Of a stretch of DNA of 64,000 nucleotides, positions 33,887-43,039 are shown in pieces. Within the stretch, counting starts at the first letter, position 1, and each line of letters begins with the position of its first letter. A program made the position numbers and the translations under genes. Origin of the DNA: Prevotella sp. UBA3675. Lineage in GTDB: Bacteria; Bacteroidota; Bacteroidia; Bacteroidales; Bacteroidaceae. The stretch covers positions 17,184 to 81,183 of the forward strand of contig DFJI01000036.1 in assembly GCA_002372235.1 (NCBI GenBank), read 5' to 3'. Under the pieces are notes generated by a model. The model searched no databases. It saw nothing but the letters and a program-made list of their open reading frames with translations, and had not been told where the DNA came from.

Positions 33887-35395
33887 ATGGGGATGAAACG
33901 ACTATATGAATTGATGATGATGACGGGAGCCTGCATGCTGATGGCATGTCAGGGCGCTCAGGTGCCGACTGCGTTTGACCAACTGAACACGCAGCCGGAC
34001 ATCTATCCCGACTATGTGGGGGTGACGGTGCCCGTGAACATGGCTCCGCTGCACTTCCAGTTGAAAGATAAGTATGACGAGGTGGTGACGCGCCTCACGG
34101 CTGGCGACGAGCAACTGGTGCTCGGCGGACAGCAGGTGCGACCTGAACAGGATGACTGGCAGGACTTGGTGGATGAGGCACTGAAGGGCGACAGCATCAG
34201 CGTAGAGGTCTTTACACGCATGGGGGAGAAATGGCAGCGCCATGCCCCCTTCGGCATCTATGTGTCGCCCGACAGCATAGACCCTTGGCTCACCTACAGA
34301 CTGATTTCACCCAGCTATGTCACCTACGAAGAACTGACCATCAATCAGCGTTGTCTGGAGAACTATGAGGAACGCGTGATTTATGATAACATGCTTTGCT
34401 CCACCGAGCTGAACGGACAGTGCATCAATTGCCACTATAGTCAGTTGGGCAATCCGCAGCGTACACAGTTTCATGCCCGTCAGAACATGGGCGGCACGAT
34501 GCTGAACATTGACGGAAAACTGCGCAAGGTGAACCTGAAGACGGATAGCACGCTCTCAGCCGGTGTCTATCCGGCTTGGCATCCACAGCTGAACATCATT
34601 GCCTACTCGACGAACAACACCATGCAGAGTTTCCACACGCTGGATGTAGATAAAATCGAGGTGCTCGACGCGCAGAGCGACCTGATTCTCTACGATCCTG
34701 AGACCGACGAGGTGGGCGTGATTGAAAACGACGAGAATGAGTTTGAGACTTTCCCCTGCTGGACTCCCGACGGGCGCTGGCTCTACTACAGCTCGGCTCA
34801 TTTTGAATATCGTGACACTGCGGATCGCGATGCCGAATGCATCATGCGCTACAAGGAAATAAAATATAACGTATATCGTAAGCCGTTCGACCCTGCCACC
34901 CGCACTTTCGGTCCACGCGAGATGGTGTTTGCTGCCGACACGCTCGGACTGAGCGCCACACTGCCACGCATCTCGCCCGACGGGCGCTTCCTGCTCTTGG
35001 CTGTGGGCGAGTGGGGCACGTTCCACATCTGGCACCGCGATGCCGACCTGTGGATCATGGACTTGAAGACGGGAGAGATAGGACCATTCCAGGAGGTGAA
35101 CAGCCCATCGGTGGAATCGTTCCACAACTGGAGTACGAATGGGCGCTGGATCGTGATCAGCAGTCGTCGCGACGATGGCAACTTCACCCGCCCGTTTTTT
35201 GCCCATGTTGACGAGAACGGACACGCCACAAAGCCTTTCGAACTGCCAACCGACGATCCCAACTATCATCGCGAGTTCATGAAGAGCTATAACGTGCCAG
35301 AGTTCATGCGGGGACCGGTTGCAGTGAAGCCGCAGGACTTTGCCGACGCACTGAAGAAACCAGCCGTTCAGGCTAAATATGGAGGAAGAAAATAA
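33887..35395 (+). CDS. PD40/TolB-like beta-propeller lipoprotein with a CxxCH motif
   Basis: A 502-residue lipoprotein with lipobox LMAC (Cys about residue 21). After a 150-residue N-terminal part it has CINCH, a possible c-type heme site, and then propeller blades of the WD40-like PD40 kind (VYPAWHPQLNIIAYST, FPCWTPDGRWLYYSS, LPRISPDGRFLLLAV, FHNWSTNGRWIVISS). Role unknown; position suggests partnership with the membrane protein upstream. Preceded by four tandem TGAACGN units. Confidence 0.78.
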   Translation: MGMKRLYELMMMTGACMLMACQGAQVPTAFDQLNTQPDIYPDYVGVTVPVNMAPLHFQLKDKYDEVVTRLTAGDEQLVLGGQQVRPEQDDWQDLVDEALKGDSISVEVFTRMGEKWQRHAPFGIYVSPDSIDPWLTYRLISPSYVTYEELTINQRCLENYEERVIYDNMLCSTELNGQCINCHYSQLGNPQRTQFHARQNMGGTMLNIDGKLRKVNLKTDSTLSAGVYPAWHPQLNIIAYSTNNTMQSFHTLDVDKIEVLDAQSDLILYDPETDEVGVIENDENEFETFPCWTPDGRWLYYSSAHFEYRDTADRDAECIMRYKEIKYNVYRKPFDPATRTFGPREMVFAADTLGLSATLPRISPDGRFLLLAVGEWGTFHIWHRDADLWIMDLKTGEIGPFQEVNSPSVESFHNWSTNGRWIVISSRRDDGNFTRPFFAHVDENGHATKPFELPTDDPNYHREFMKSYNVPEFMRGPVAVKPQDFADALKKPAVQAKYGGRK

Positions 35396-35404
35396 TTGAA
35401 AAAT

Positions 35405-36304
35405 ATGATGATTCTCATAGCAGACAGCGGAGGTACCAAGACTGATTGGACGCTCCTTTATTCGCCTTATCCCACACGTTGGGAGGTCATTTCGTCTTTT
35501 CAGACGCAGGGCATCAATCCCATTCATCAGGAACCTAATGTAATCAGAGACATACTCGGGAAGGAAGTTGTTCCACAACTGTCAACCTTCTCTCGTCAAG
35601 AGCTTTCTGGAATACTCACACTCGATACGCCATTGCTCTCGCAGGTCGAGGTGGCTTTCTATGGCAGTGGCTGCACGCCTGTTCATGTGCCTGGCATGAA
35701 ACAGATGCTGGCCCAGTTCTTCCCTACACAACCGATAGAGGTGCATAGCGACTTGATGGCTGCTGCACGAGCCCTCTGTCAGCACGAACCGGGCATTGCC
35801 TGCATTCTGGGTACGGGAGCCAACAGCTGTCTCTATGATGGCAGCGACATTGTGCAGAACACGCCTGCCTTGGGCTATATCCTTGGCGACGAGGGCAGTG
35901 GAGCCGTGTTGGGCCGTCTGTTCATGAACTCCATCTTCAAGAATCCGGCCTTTGCCGACATTCGCGACAGCTATCTGAAGCAGGCAAAGCTCACACAGGC
36001 CGACATTATCAACAAGGTGTATCGTGAGCCTATGGCCAATCGTTTCCTGGCCACCACAGCATTATACATATCGGAGCATATCGACAATCCGTTGCTGCGC
36101 GAATTGGTGGTGGGAAACTTCCGTCAGTTCTTCCGCAACAACATTGTGCCTTATCATCGTCCCGACCTGCCTGTTCACTTCGTAGGCAGCATGGCCTATC
36201 ATTATGAAAACCTGCTAAACGAAGCAGCCCAAGCTGAAGGATTCAGCTTGGGAACGGTGATGAAGAGTCCTATGAAAGGACTGATCACTTATCACAGTAA
36301 ATGA
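35405..36304 (+). CDS. BadF/BadG-type ATPase, N-acetylglucosamine-kinase-like
   Basis: An ASKHA-fold kinase, 300 residues. Seen: phosphate-1 motif LIADSGGTKTDWTLL at the N-terminus, GTGANSCLYDG and LGDEGSGAVLGR (adenosine/phosphate-2). The family includes eukaryotic-like N-acetylglucosamine kinase, giving GlcNAc-6-P. ATG 35405 was used because a TTG at 35396 abuts the preceding stop. End of the GH43 unit, convergent with tsaE. Confidence 0.85.
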   Translation: MMILIADSGGTKTDWTLLYSPYPTRWEVISSFQTQGINPIHQEPNVIRDILGKEVVPQLSTFSRQELSGILTLDTPLLSQVEVAFYGSGCTPVHVPGMKQMLAQFFPTQPIEVHSDLMAAARALCQHEPGIACILGTGANSCLYDGSDIVQNTPALGYILGDEGSGAVLGRLFMNSIFKNPAFADIRDSYLKQAKLTQADIINKVYREPMANRFLATTALYISEHIDNPLLRELVVGNFRQFFRNNIVPYHRPDLPVHFVGSMAYHYENLLNEAAQAEGFSLGTVMKSPMKGLITYHSK

Positions 36305-36307
36305 GGA

Positions 36308-36718
36308 TTAGAAACTTATGGTGCGCGAACCGTCGGCATTCTCGGTGATGCCGACGCGCACAGCATCGTCGGGCAACAGCTCGTCGATGAGCTCGGGCCA
36401 CTCTATGAAACAGAGTGCACCGCTATAGAAATAATCTTCGTAGCCCATGTCATAGACTTCTTCAATCTTCTTTATCCGATAGAAGTCAAAATGATAAATG
36501 GGCGATGTATCCTTTGCCTCATATTCATTGACGATGGCAAAGGTGGGCGAGGTGATTACGTCATCGACCCCAAGTTCCTCGCAAACAGCCTTGACAAACG
36601 TGGTCTTGCCAGCGCCCATCTTGCCGTAGAAGGCAAAGACGGTGTGCTCGCCGATGTGTTGTATGAACTCACGAGCAGCCTCGTGAATGTGCCCAATGTC
36701 CTGTATCTTTATTTCCAT
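36308..36718 (-). CDS. tsaE: tRNA threonylcarbamoyladenosine biosynthesis ATPase
   Basis: Essential P-loop ATPase that drives t6A37 synthesis with TsaB/TsaD. 136 residues from ATG 36718 (an upstream ATG at 36754 adds a Lys-rich leader). Seen: Walker A GKMGAGKTT, SPTFAIVNEYE and HFDFYRI. Last gene of the porW-porX-tsaE unit. Confidence 0.95.
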   Translation of the reverse strand: MEIKIQDIGHIHEAAREFIQHIGEHTVFAFYGKMGAGKTTFVKAVCEELGVDDVITSPTFAIVNEYEAKDTSPIYHFDFYRIKKIEEVYDMGYEDYFYSGALCFIEWPELIDELLPDDAVRVGITENADGSRTISF

Positions 36719-36773
36719 TCTTTTTCCTTTCCTTTTATTTTTTTTTGTTTTCATGATTGAACGATCAGATAGC

Positions 36774-38330
36774 CTACCGCCTCTTTCCTGTCATTGTGAT
36801 GATGGGAATGAGCATTTCCTCCATCGAGATACCGCCGTGCTGGAAGGTGTCGCGATAGTAAGACACGTAATAATTGTAGTTGTTGGGATAGGCGAAGAAC
36901 GAATCACCCGTAGCAAAGACGTAGCTCGTCGAGATATTGGGTGAAGGCAGCTGTGCCTGCTTGGGATTGCGAATGACAAAGAGGTCTTTCGAGTCGTAGC
37001 CTAAGTTCTTTCCAAGCTTGTAGCGCAGGTTGGTATTGGTGTTGCGGTCGCCTACAATCTTCACCGGCTTCGTGCAACGAATGGAGCCGTGATCGGTCGT
37101 CACTATGATGTGGTAGTCGGTTTGAGCCAGCAAGCGGAAGAAATCGGCAATGACCGAGTGGCGGAACCATGAGAGCGTGATGCTCCGGTAGGCCGACTCA
37201 TTGTTGGCCAGTTCGCGCACCATGCGGCTCTCAGTACGGGCATGCGAGAGCATGTCGATGAAATTGAACACCACGACGTTGAGCTCGTTCTTCTCAAGCA
37301 TCTTCATTTGCTGTATGAGCTTTTCGGCATCGCTGGAGTTGTTCACCTTGTGATAGGAGAACGATTCGTGCCGGCGATAGCGGTCCAGTTGCGTCTGAAT
37401 GAGCGGAGCCTCGTTGAGGTTCTTGCCTTCTTCCTCGTCTTCATCGACCCATAGGTCGGGGAACATCTCAGCAATCTTATTAGGCATGAGGCCCGAGAAG
37501 ATGGCGTTGCGGGCATATTGCGTGGCCGTGGGGAGGATGGAGCAGTAGAGGTCTTCCTCAATCTCGAACTGATCGGCCAGTTCATGCGCCAGCATGCGCC
37601 ACTGATCGTAGCGGAAGTTGTCGAGCACCACTAAGAACACCTTCTGTTTCTGGTCGAGCAGGGGGAAGATGCGCTCCTTGAAGATGCGGTGAGAGAGTAG
37701 GGGCGTATCCTCCGGAGTAGGCGATGACACCCAGTCCAGATAGTTGGCTTTCACGAATTTAGCAAATCCCAGATTGGCTTCTTCCTTCTGCATCTGCAAC
37801 ATCTCGGTCATCTGTGAGTCGGTGGAACTCAGTTCCAGTTCCCAGTGTACGAGTCGTTTGTAGATTTCCATCCAGTCCTTGTGTGTGCGACAGTCCATGA
37901 TCTGCATGGCAATCTGCTGGAATTGCTGCTGATACTGGCTCTGTGTGACTTCGGTCTCCAGTTCGCGGCGATGAATGTTCTTCTTCAGTGTGAGCAGTAT
38001 CTGGTTGGGGTTGACAGGCTTAATCAGGTAGTCGGCAATCTTCTGTCCGATGGCCTGATTCATGATGTTCTCCTCTTCACTCTTAGTGACCATCACCACG
38101 GGCGTAGAAGGCGATATCTCCTTGATGCGCTGCAGCGTTTCCAGTCCGCTCAGACCCGGCATCTGCTCGTCGAGCAGCACGAGGTCGAACGAGCGTTCGC
38201 GACACAGGTCGATGGCATCGGTGCCATTCGACACGGTGGTCACTTCATAACCTTTCTTTTCCAGAAAAATGAGGTGGGCGCGAAGAAGTTCCATTTCGTC
38301 ATCGACCCAGAGTAGTTGACCGTTGATCAT
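36774..38330 (-). CDS. porX: Type IX secretion regulator PorX (response regulator + PglZ-like phosphatase)
   Basis: Two-domain response regulator, 518 residues. Residues about 1-125 are a receiver domain (acidic pair in VDDE, phosphorylated Asp in LVLLDEQMPG, Thr/Ser in VMVTKSEE, Lys in YLIKPVNP). The rest is an alkaline-phosphatase-like PglZ domain (VVLDNFRYDQW, TATQYARNAIFSGLMP, VTTDHGS). In Porphyromonas gingivalis PorX with PorY controls type IX secretion genes and has oligonucleotide/protein phosphatase activity. Directly downstream of porW. Confidence 0.94.
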   Translation of the reverse strand: MINGQLLWVDDEMELLRAHLIFLEKKGYEVTTVSNGTDAIDLCRERSFDLVLLDEQMPGLSGLETLQRIKEISPSTPVVMVTKSEEENIMNQAIGQKIADYLIKPVNPNQILLTLKKNIHRRELETEVTQSQYQQQFQQIAMQIMDCRTHKDWMEIYKRLVHWELELSSTDSQMTEMLQMQKEEANLGFAKFVKANYLDWVSSPTPEDTPLLSHRIFKERIFPLLDQKQKVFLVVLDNFRYDQWRMLAHELADQFEIEEDLYCSILPTATQYARNAIFSGLMPNKIAEMFPDLWVDEDEEEGKNLNEAPLIQTQLDRYRRHESFSYHKVNNSSDAEKLIQQMKMLEKNELNVVVFNFIDMLSHARTESRMVRELANNESAYRSITLSWFRHSVIADFFRLLAQTDYHIIVTTDHGSIRCTKPVKIVGDRNTNTNLRYKLGKNLGYDSKDLFVIRNPKQAQLPSPNISTSYVFATGDSFFAYPNNYNYYVSYYRDTFQHGGISMEEMLIPIITMTGKRR

Positions 38331-38387
38331 TCTTTCTTAGTGAGTTGAGTGTTAGGAATTATGAGGTTGTGAGAGCATGGCCCTTTC

Positions 38388-41300
38388 TTACCAGAAGTCT
38401 TCGTCGAAGATGTCGCCGTTGTTCACAGGCTGTTGTTGCTTGACAGGAGCGTTGCCGTTTTCGTTGTCGGCATCGTCGGCCTCTTCCTCCTCGCCCTCTT
38501 GCTGTTCGATGGTTTCGGGAATCTCCAGTAAGTCCTCATTGCTGATTTGCAGTGGGGCAAAGGTGCGCTGATAGAACTCATCGTAGTCCTTATAGCTATA
38601 GCGAGTGCCGATGAGACTGAGGTTATGGTCGCTGATGATGAGGCTGCGGCATTGGTGTACCACAGCAGCCATCGCTTCGTCGGCATAGAGACGACGGGCA
38701 TATTGCAGGGCCTCGTCGTAGTTGAGGAATCCGCTGATGAGCATGCGGGTGATGCCTGGCTGACGGTCGATGGTGAGGTCGAAGTTGCGCACCATGAAGT
38801 TGGTGAAGTTATACCGTGCCATCTCGTAGAGCAGTTGGTTCTCGGCAGCAGCGATTCGCTCCTCCAGACTGAGCAGTAGCCCGTTGGCAGCCCGTTCGGG
38901 TCCCAGTTTCAGGGAGTCAGGCTGGTAAGCCAAGATGAAGAGGAACGGCAGGTTGCGGTCATCGGAGAGCGTATCGGTCGAAGTGCTGTCATCGTCCAGT
39001 GTGATGTTGCGACGCGCCCAAATATCATCCAAGTCAAACTTGCCGCCATAGAGCGTGCGCCCTTCCTGCACACCTTTTATAATCATGCCGGCCAGCTCGC
39101 TCACTTCGCTTTGCGGATATTTGTCAACCACCTGCTTCAGCTGTTCCAGACAGCCCTTGGCATCGCCTTCGTTCAGGAGTCTCAATCCGTTGACGAACAG
39201 GAACTTCGGACGGTTCTCGCCCAGCGGGAATCGTTCGGCAGAGAGTGCAGCGTTGGTCTTCACCTCATTGTAGCGGTTCAGCTTGAAAGCCTCATAGGTA
39301 GAGGCATAGAGCGAGTCTTCGATATGAACGCCGAAGCGGGCATTCTCGGTGAAGAACGGGTCGCTGAGCAGAATGGTCCAGTCGCTTTCGGGGAAGTTGG
39401 CTTTCAACTTCTGCAGGCATTCTGCCGCCTTGTCGTTCTCGCCCAGTCGTGAGTAGAGCAGGAACAGATGGTACCATGCTTCGTCGTTGTGCTCGTAGTC
39501 GGGGAACTGGAAGGTGAGTCGCGTCAGCTGTTTCTCCGACAACCGCAACGGCTTGCTCTTATAGGCATCTTCAAGCGTTGAGTTGTCGAGCTTGTCCTTG
39601 AAGATGATGCCTGAGTGGAACAGTCCGTCCATGATGAGTGCGTTGCTGGCCGCTACCTGTTCCTCTGTGAAAGGAATCTGGGCCAGATAGTATTCGCGCT
39701 TGTGCGGATCGTTCTGTGCACTGTCAAGTTCCTGCTTGTTCTCCAGACTGTCGAGCGCGGCCAGTTCGCCCATGTCTCCCATCTCGTTGGCCCTGCGCAA
39801 GCTGTCGGCCAGTTCGGGGTTATCTATGTCGGTCGAAGCCACCACGGTGCGGTTCACGCGCTGCCAGTTATCGGTGTTCTCGCGTTTGCCCCACAGCTTC
39901 TCAAACTGCTGTTTGCCCTGACTCACGGCCTGTGGATTGTAGAAGTACCACAGCCCGTTCTTCTGATTGTTGGCCTGCGGTGCTGTCGGAGTGGTCTGAT
40001 TGCGGTTGCCGGATGTGGCAGCACGCTTCTCCAGTACTTTCTCCACGGCGGCTTCGAGCGCCTTGTCGCGTTCTTCTTTCTCTTTCTTCTTCAGTGCCTC
40101 TATCACTCGGTCGATAGCAGCATTGCGGTCTTTCTCCGACATGCGGGCCAGCTCCTGCAACGAGTCTTGCAGATGAACGGCATCGGTGTGGGGCACCAGT
40201 TCGTCGAGCACCTTTGAGCGGCGTGACAGCTCAGCATAGTCGGGGCGCTCCTTGTCGAGCAAGCCGATGGCCTCGCCGTAGCATCGCTGTGCATCGTTGT
40301 AGCGTTCCTTCTCCCAGTACAGGTCGCCCAGCCGCAACAGCAGCACACCTTTCTCAATGCCGCTGCGCGTAGCTTTTTCGTTGCCCGTCTCGTAGGCCCC
40401 GATGGCATGGGTGGTGTCGCGCTGTGCGAGATAGATGTTGCCGATGGCATAATATACTTGGTCCAGATAGTCCTTGTTGTTCTCAGAGCGGGCCATGCGC
40501 TTCAGTCGGCCTATCATCTTCTTCCAGTTGCCTGCGGCCATCACCTCGGTCTGGGCAATGCGTGCATTGAACTCCGTCTCGTAGGGCGGATTCTGCCTGA
40601 TGACGCGCTGATAGGCTTCGTATGCCTGCTGTCGGTGTCCGAGTGCCACCTCCATCTGTGCCATGAGGAACCACATGCGTGCCTTCTGGTTCTTGCGCTT
40701 CTCGTGCTTGATGGCTTTGCGCAGATAGGGGATGGCCTTCTCGTATTCAGCCGTCTTCGCGTAGTAGTTGGCATAGGTGTAGTCCCAGTCCTTTTGTGCG
40801 CGGTAGTGTATGGAGTCGCGCGACATGTTGCGAATCACGTCCTCGGCATCGTAGAGCCAGCCCAGCTCCATGTAGGAACGAGCCAGCCAGGAGCGTGCAA
40901 TGCCGTTGATGGCAGGCTGCGTCTGATACAGGCGCGACATGTAGGAGAATGTGGCAGCCGACTCGTCGAAGTTACCTTTCTGAAACTGCGACTTGCCCAG
41001 CAAGAGCCAGGCTTTCCAGATGAATGGGTTATACTCGCGGCGCGAGAGCCACTCCTTGTCTTTCTCGGTCTTGCGGCGCGACTTGGTCCATTTGGGCTTT
41101 GCCTTGATGCTGTGCTGCTTGATGGCCTTCTCGCTCTTCTCAATGGCACGGTCGAAATTGCCCTTGCCCAGGTCGCGGCTGCTCTTGTTGCCCACGGTGT
41201 AGAGGGGCAGCATCTCGGTGAAGTTGTCCTTGTTTCCTTTCTCCTTCTCCAGTGCGCCGTCCTCGAAGGCTTGCGAGCCGTTGAAGTAAGTGTTGTAACG

Positions 41301-41414
41301 GGCTGTGAAGGAGTGCCACCATCGGCGTGCGCCTGTGTTTTTTTGCGTAGAGCAGCCTGTCATTACCATGAGGGCAATGAGCATAAGTGGAAAAGTGATG
41401 ATGGATCTACGCAT
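38388..41414 (-). CDS. porW: TPR lipoprotein PorW/SprE of the type IX secretion system
   Basis: A 1008-residue outer-membrane lipoprotein with signal and lipobox MTGC, followed by the typical RRWWHSFTARYNTYFNG segment and a long array of TPR-like helices. PorW/SprE is an essential component of the type IX system, linking the trans-envelope core to the translocon. Adjacent to porX, 57 nt from its start. Low-complexity acidic C-terminal tail (EGEEEEADDADNENGN). Confidence 0.92.
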   Translation of the reverse strand: MRRSIITFPLMLIALMVMTGCSTQKNTGARRWWHSFTARYNTYFNGSQAFEDGALEKEKGNKDNFTEMLPLYTVGNKSSRDLGKGNFDRAIEKSEKAIKQHSIKAKPKWTKSRRKTEKDKEWLSRREYNPFIWKAWLLLGKSQFQKGNFDESAATFSYMSRLYQTQPAINGIARSWLARSYMELGWLYDAEDVIRNMSRDSIHYRAQKDWDYTYANYYAKTAEYEKAIPYLRKAIKHEKRKNQKARMWFLMAQMEVALGHRQQAYEAYQRVIRQNPPYETEFNARIAQTEVMAAGNWKKMIGRLKRMARSENNKDYLDQVYYAIGNIYLAQRDTTHAIGAYETGNEKATRSGIEKGVLLLRLGDLYWEKERYNDAQRCYGEAIGLLDKERPDYAELSRRSKVLDELVPHTDAVHLQDSLQELARMSEKDRNAAIDRVIEALKKKEKEERDKALEAAVEKVLEKRAATSGNRNQTTPTAPQANNQKNGLWYFYNPQAVSQGKQQFEKLWGKRENTDNWQRVNRTVVASTDIDNPELADSLRRANEMGDMGELAALDSLENKQELDSAQNDPHKREYYLAQIPFTEEQVAASNALIMDGLFHSGIIFKDKLDNSTLEDAYKSKPLRLSEKQLTRLTFQFPDYEHNDEAWYHLFLLYSRLGENDKAAECLQKLKANFPESDWTILLSDPFFTENARFGVHIEDSLYASTYEAFKLNRYNEVKTNAALSAERFPLGENRPKFLFVNGLRLLNEGDAKGCLEQLKQVVDKYPQSEVSELAGMIIKGVQEGRTLYGGKFDLDDIWARRNITLDDDSTSTDTLSDDRNLPFLFILAYQPDSLKLGPERAANGLLLSLEERIAAAENQLLYEMARYNFTNFMVRNFDLTIDRQPGITRMLISGFLNYDEALQYARRLYADEAMAAVVHQCRSLIISDHNLSLIGTRYSYKDYDEFYQRTFAPLQISNEDLLEIPETIEQQEGEEEEADDADNENGNAPVKQQQPVNNGDIFDEDFW

Positions 41415-41464
41415 ACAATAATGATGCGGGCCATGCCTCGGAAGGCGAGTCCCCGCTACGGTTT

Positions 41465-41677
41465 TTAAACGGAAGAATCCGTCCGATTATTGTCTCGTTG
41501 CTTCTTTTTCTCTTCCATTAGGCAGGCTATCTTGCACGAACCGTCGGCCATACTGCTGCAAGTGGAGCAGTCTTTGCCTTGCACGATGGGCTCTTCTTCC
41601 TTGCCGCCCATAGAGAAGAGGGCGGCAAGAATGCCGAGCAAGACAATGGAGCCGATACAGATGAAAGCAAATGACAT
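41465..41677 (-). CDS. Small Cys-rich membrane protein
   Basis: A 70-residue protein: one N-terminal membrane segment (FAFICIGSIVLLGILAALF) then a short Cys-rich cytosolic part with CSTC and C-x3-C spacing (DCSTCSSMADGSCKIAC), and a basic tail. It resembles FeoB-associated Cys-rich membrane proteins but stands between aroA and porW rather than next to feoB. Starts 8 nt after the aroA stop. Confidence 0.7.
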   Translation of the reverse strand: MSFAFICIGSIVLLGILAALFSMGGKEEEPIVQGKDCSTCSSMADGSCKIACLMEEKKKQRDNNRTDSSV

Positions 41678-41685
41678 GTGTTTTT

Positions 41686-42954
41686 TTAAACTTCTTCTTT
41701 CTTGATGATGAACCCTGTGTTCTCCAAGTCGCTCCAGAAGTGCGGGTACGACTTGGTCACTACGTAGGGATTGTTGATTACGATGGGGCGAACCAGCGCC
41801 ACTGGTGCGAAAGCCAGTGCCATGCGGTGGTCTTCGTAAGTGTTGATGACGGGCAGCTCGTCGGACTCGCATCGCTCACCGTCCCACTTCAGTTCGCTGT
41901 CGTTGATGTCGCTGATCACGTAGCCCAGCTTGCGCATCTCGGTCTTCAGTGCCTTGATACGGTCGGTCTCCTTGATCTTGAGCGTCTGCAGTCCGGTGAA
42001 GTGGAAGGGAATGTCCATCATGGCGCACAGCACGACGAAGGTCTGGGCCAGGTCGGGCGAGTTCACAAAGTCATACTCCAGTCGGCGTATGCGGTGTCCG
42101 TTCTTACGCAGGGTGACGGTGGTGGGCTTGCCGGGCTCCTTTGAGTCGAAGACCGTCTTGATGCCCAACAGGCTGAAGATGTATTTCACGCTGGAGTCGC
42201 CCTGTTTCGAACCGTCCATCAGCCCGTCCAGTCTCACCTCGGCATCGCGCTGTGTCGTGAGGGCCATCATCTCATACCAGTAGGAGGCAGCGCTCCAGTC
42301 GTTCTCAATGTAGTAGTGGCGTGGGACGTAGGGCTTGGGGCGCACGGCAATCGTGTCCACCGAAGTCCATTCGGCATCGGCTCCGAACTCGCGCATCGTC
42401 CAGAGTGTCAGGTCGATATAAGGCCGCGAGATAACGTCGCCCGTGAGCCTCAGTTCCAGTCCGTTCTTCAGCATGGGGCCGATGAGCAGCAGGGCCGAGA
42501 TGTATTGTGAGCTCACGTTGCCTGCTATCTCCAGCGTTCCGCCTTGCAGCTGTTTTCCGCGTATGCGCAAGGGGGGGAAGCCTTCCTCGCCGGCATATTC
42601 GATGTCTGCTCCCAGCAGTCGCAGGGCATCTACCAGAATCTTGATGGGTCTGTGCTTCATGCGCTCGGTGCCGGTGATGAGCTGCGTGTCGTGATCTGGC
42701 TGCACGGTAGCGGCCAGATAGGCCGTCATGAAGCGCATGGATGTTCCGGCAGCCTTGATGTCGATGGTCTCCGGGCGGTCGCGCAGGGCGCGCAGTGTCA
42801 CGTCGGTGTCGTCGCAGTCGCTCAGGTTCTCGGGCATGCAGATTCCGCCTGAGAGGGCGCAAATGATGAGTGCTCTGTTTGAGATGCTTTTCGATGCGGG
42901 CAACTTTATCGTTGCGTTGAGTGTAGATGGAGCCGTGATGGCATATCGTGTCAT
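41686..42954 (-). CDS. aroA: 3-phosphoshikimate 1-carboxyvinyltransferase (EPSP synthase)
   Basis: Joins PEP and shikimate-3-phosphate in aromatic amino-acid synthesis. 422 residues from ATG 42954 (an upstream start at 43020 adds 22 unlikely residues). Seen: KLPASKSISNRAL, AGTSMRFMTAYL, NDWSAASYWYEM and KIKETDRIKALKTE. Head of the aroA-Cys-rich-porW-porX-tsaE unit. Confidence 0.96.
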   Translation of the reverse strand: MTRYAITAPSTLNATIKLPASKSISNRALIICALSGGICMPENLSDCDDTDVTLRALRDRPETIDIKAAGTSMRFMTAYLAATVQPDHDTQLITGTERMKHRPIKILVDALRLLGADIEYAGEEGFPPLRIRGKQLQGGTLEIAGNVSSQYISALLLIGPMLKNGLELRLTGDVISRPYIDLTLWTMREFGADAEWTSVDTIAVRPKPYVPRHYYIENDWSAASYWYEMMALTTQRDAEVRLDGLMDGSKQGDSSVKYIFSLLGIKTVFDSKEPGKPTTVTLRKNGHRIRRLEYDFVNSPDLAQTFVVLCAMMDIPFHFTGLQTLKIKETDRIKALKTEMRKLGYVISDINDSELKWDGERCESDELPVINTYEDHRMALAFAPVALVRPIVINNPYVVTKSYPHFWSDLENTGFIIKKEEV

Positions 42955-42989
42955 GGTGTTCTGAAATGCTATTTTAGTTGTTGTCTTTG

Positions 42990-43020
42990 CAAATATACAA
43001 AGAATTATCTGTCTTACCAA
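42990..43020 (-). promoter_or_regulatory. Promoter of the aroA-porWX unit
   Basis: Minus-strand TTG (43018-43020), 20-nt spacer and TATATTTG (42990-42997), about 36 nt before ATG 42954. Confidence 0.65.
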
Positions 43021-43039
43021 AAATCATGTGTAAAAAAGC

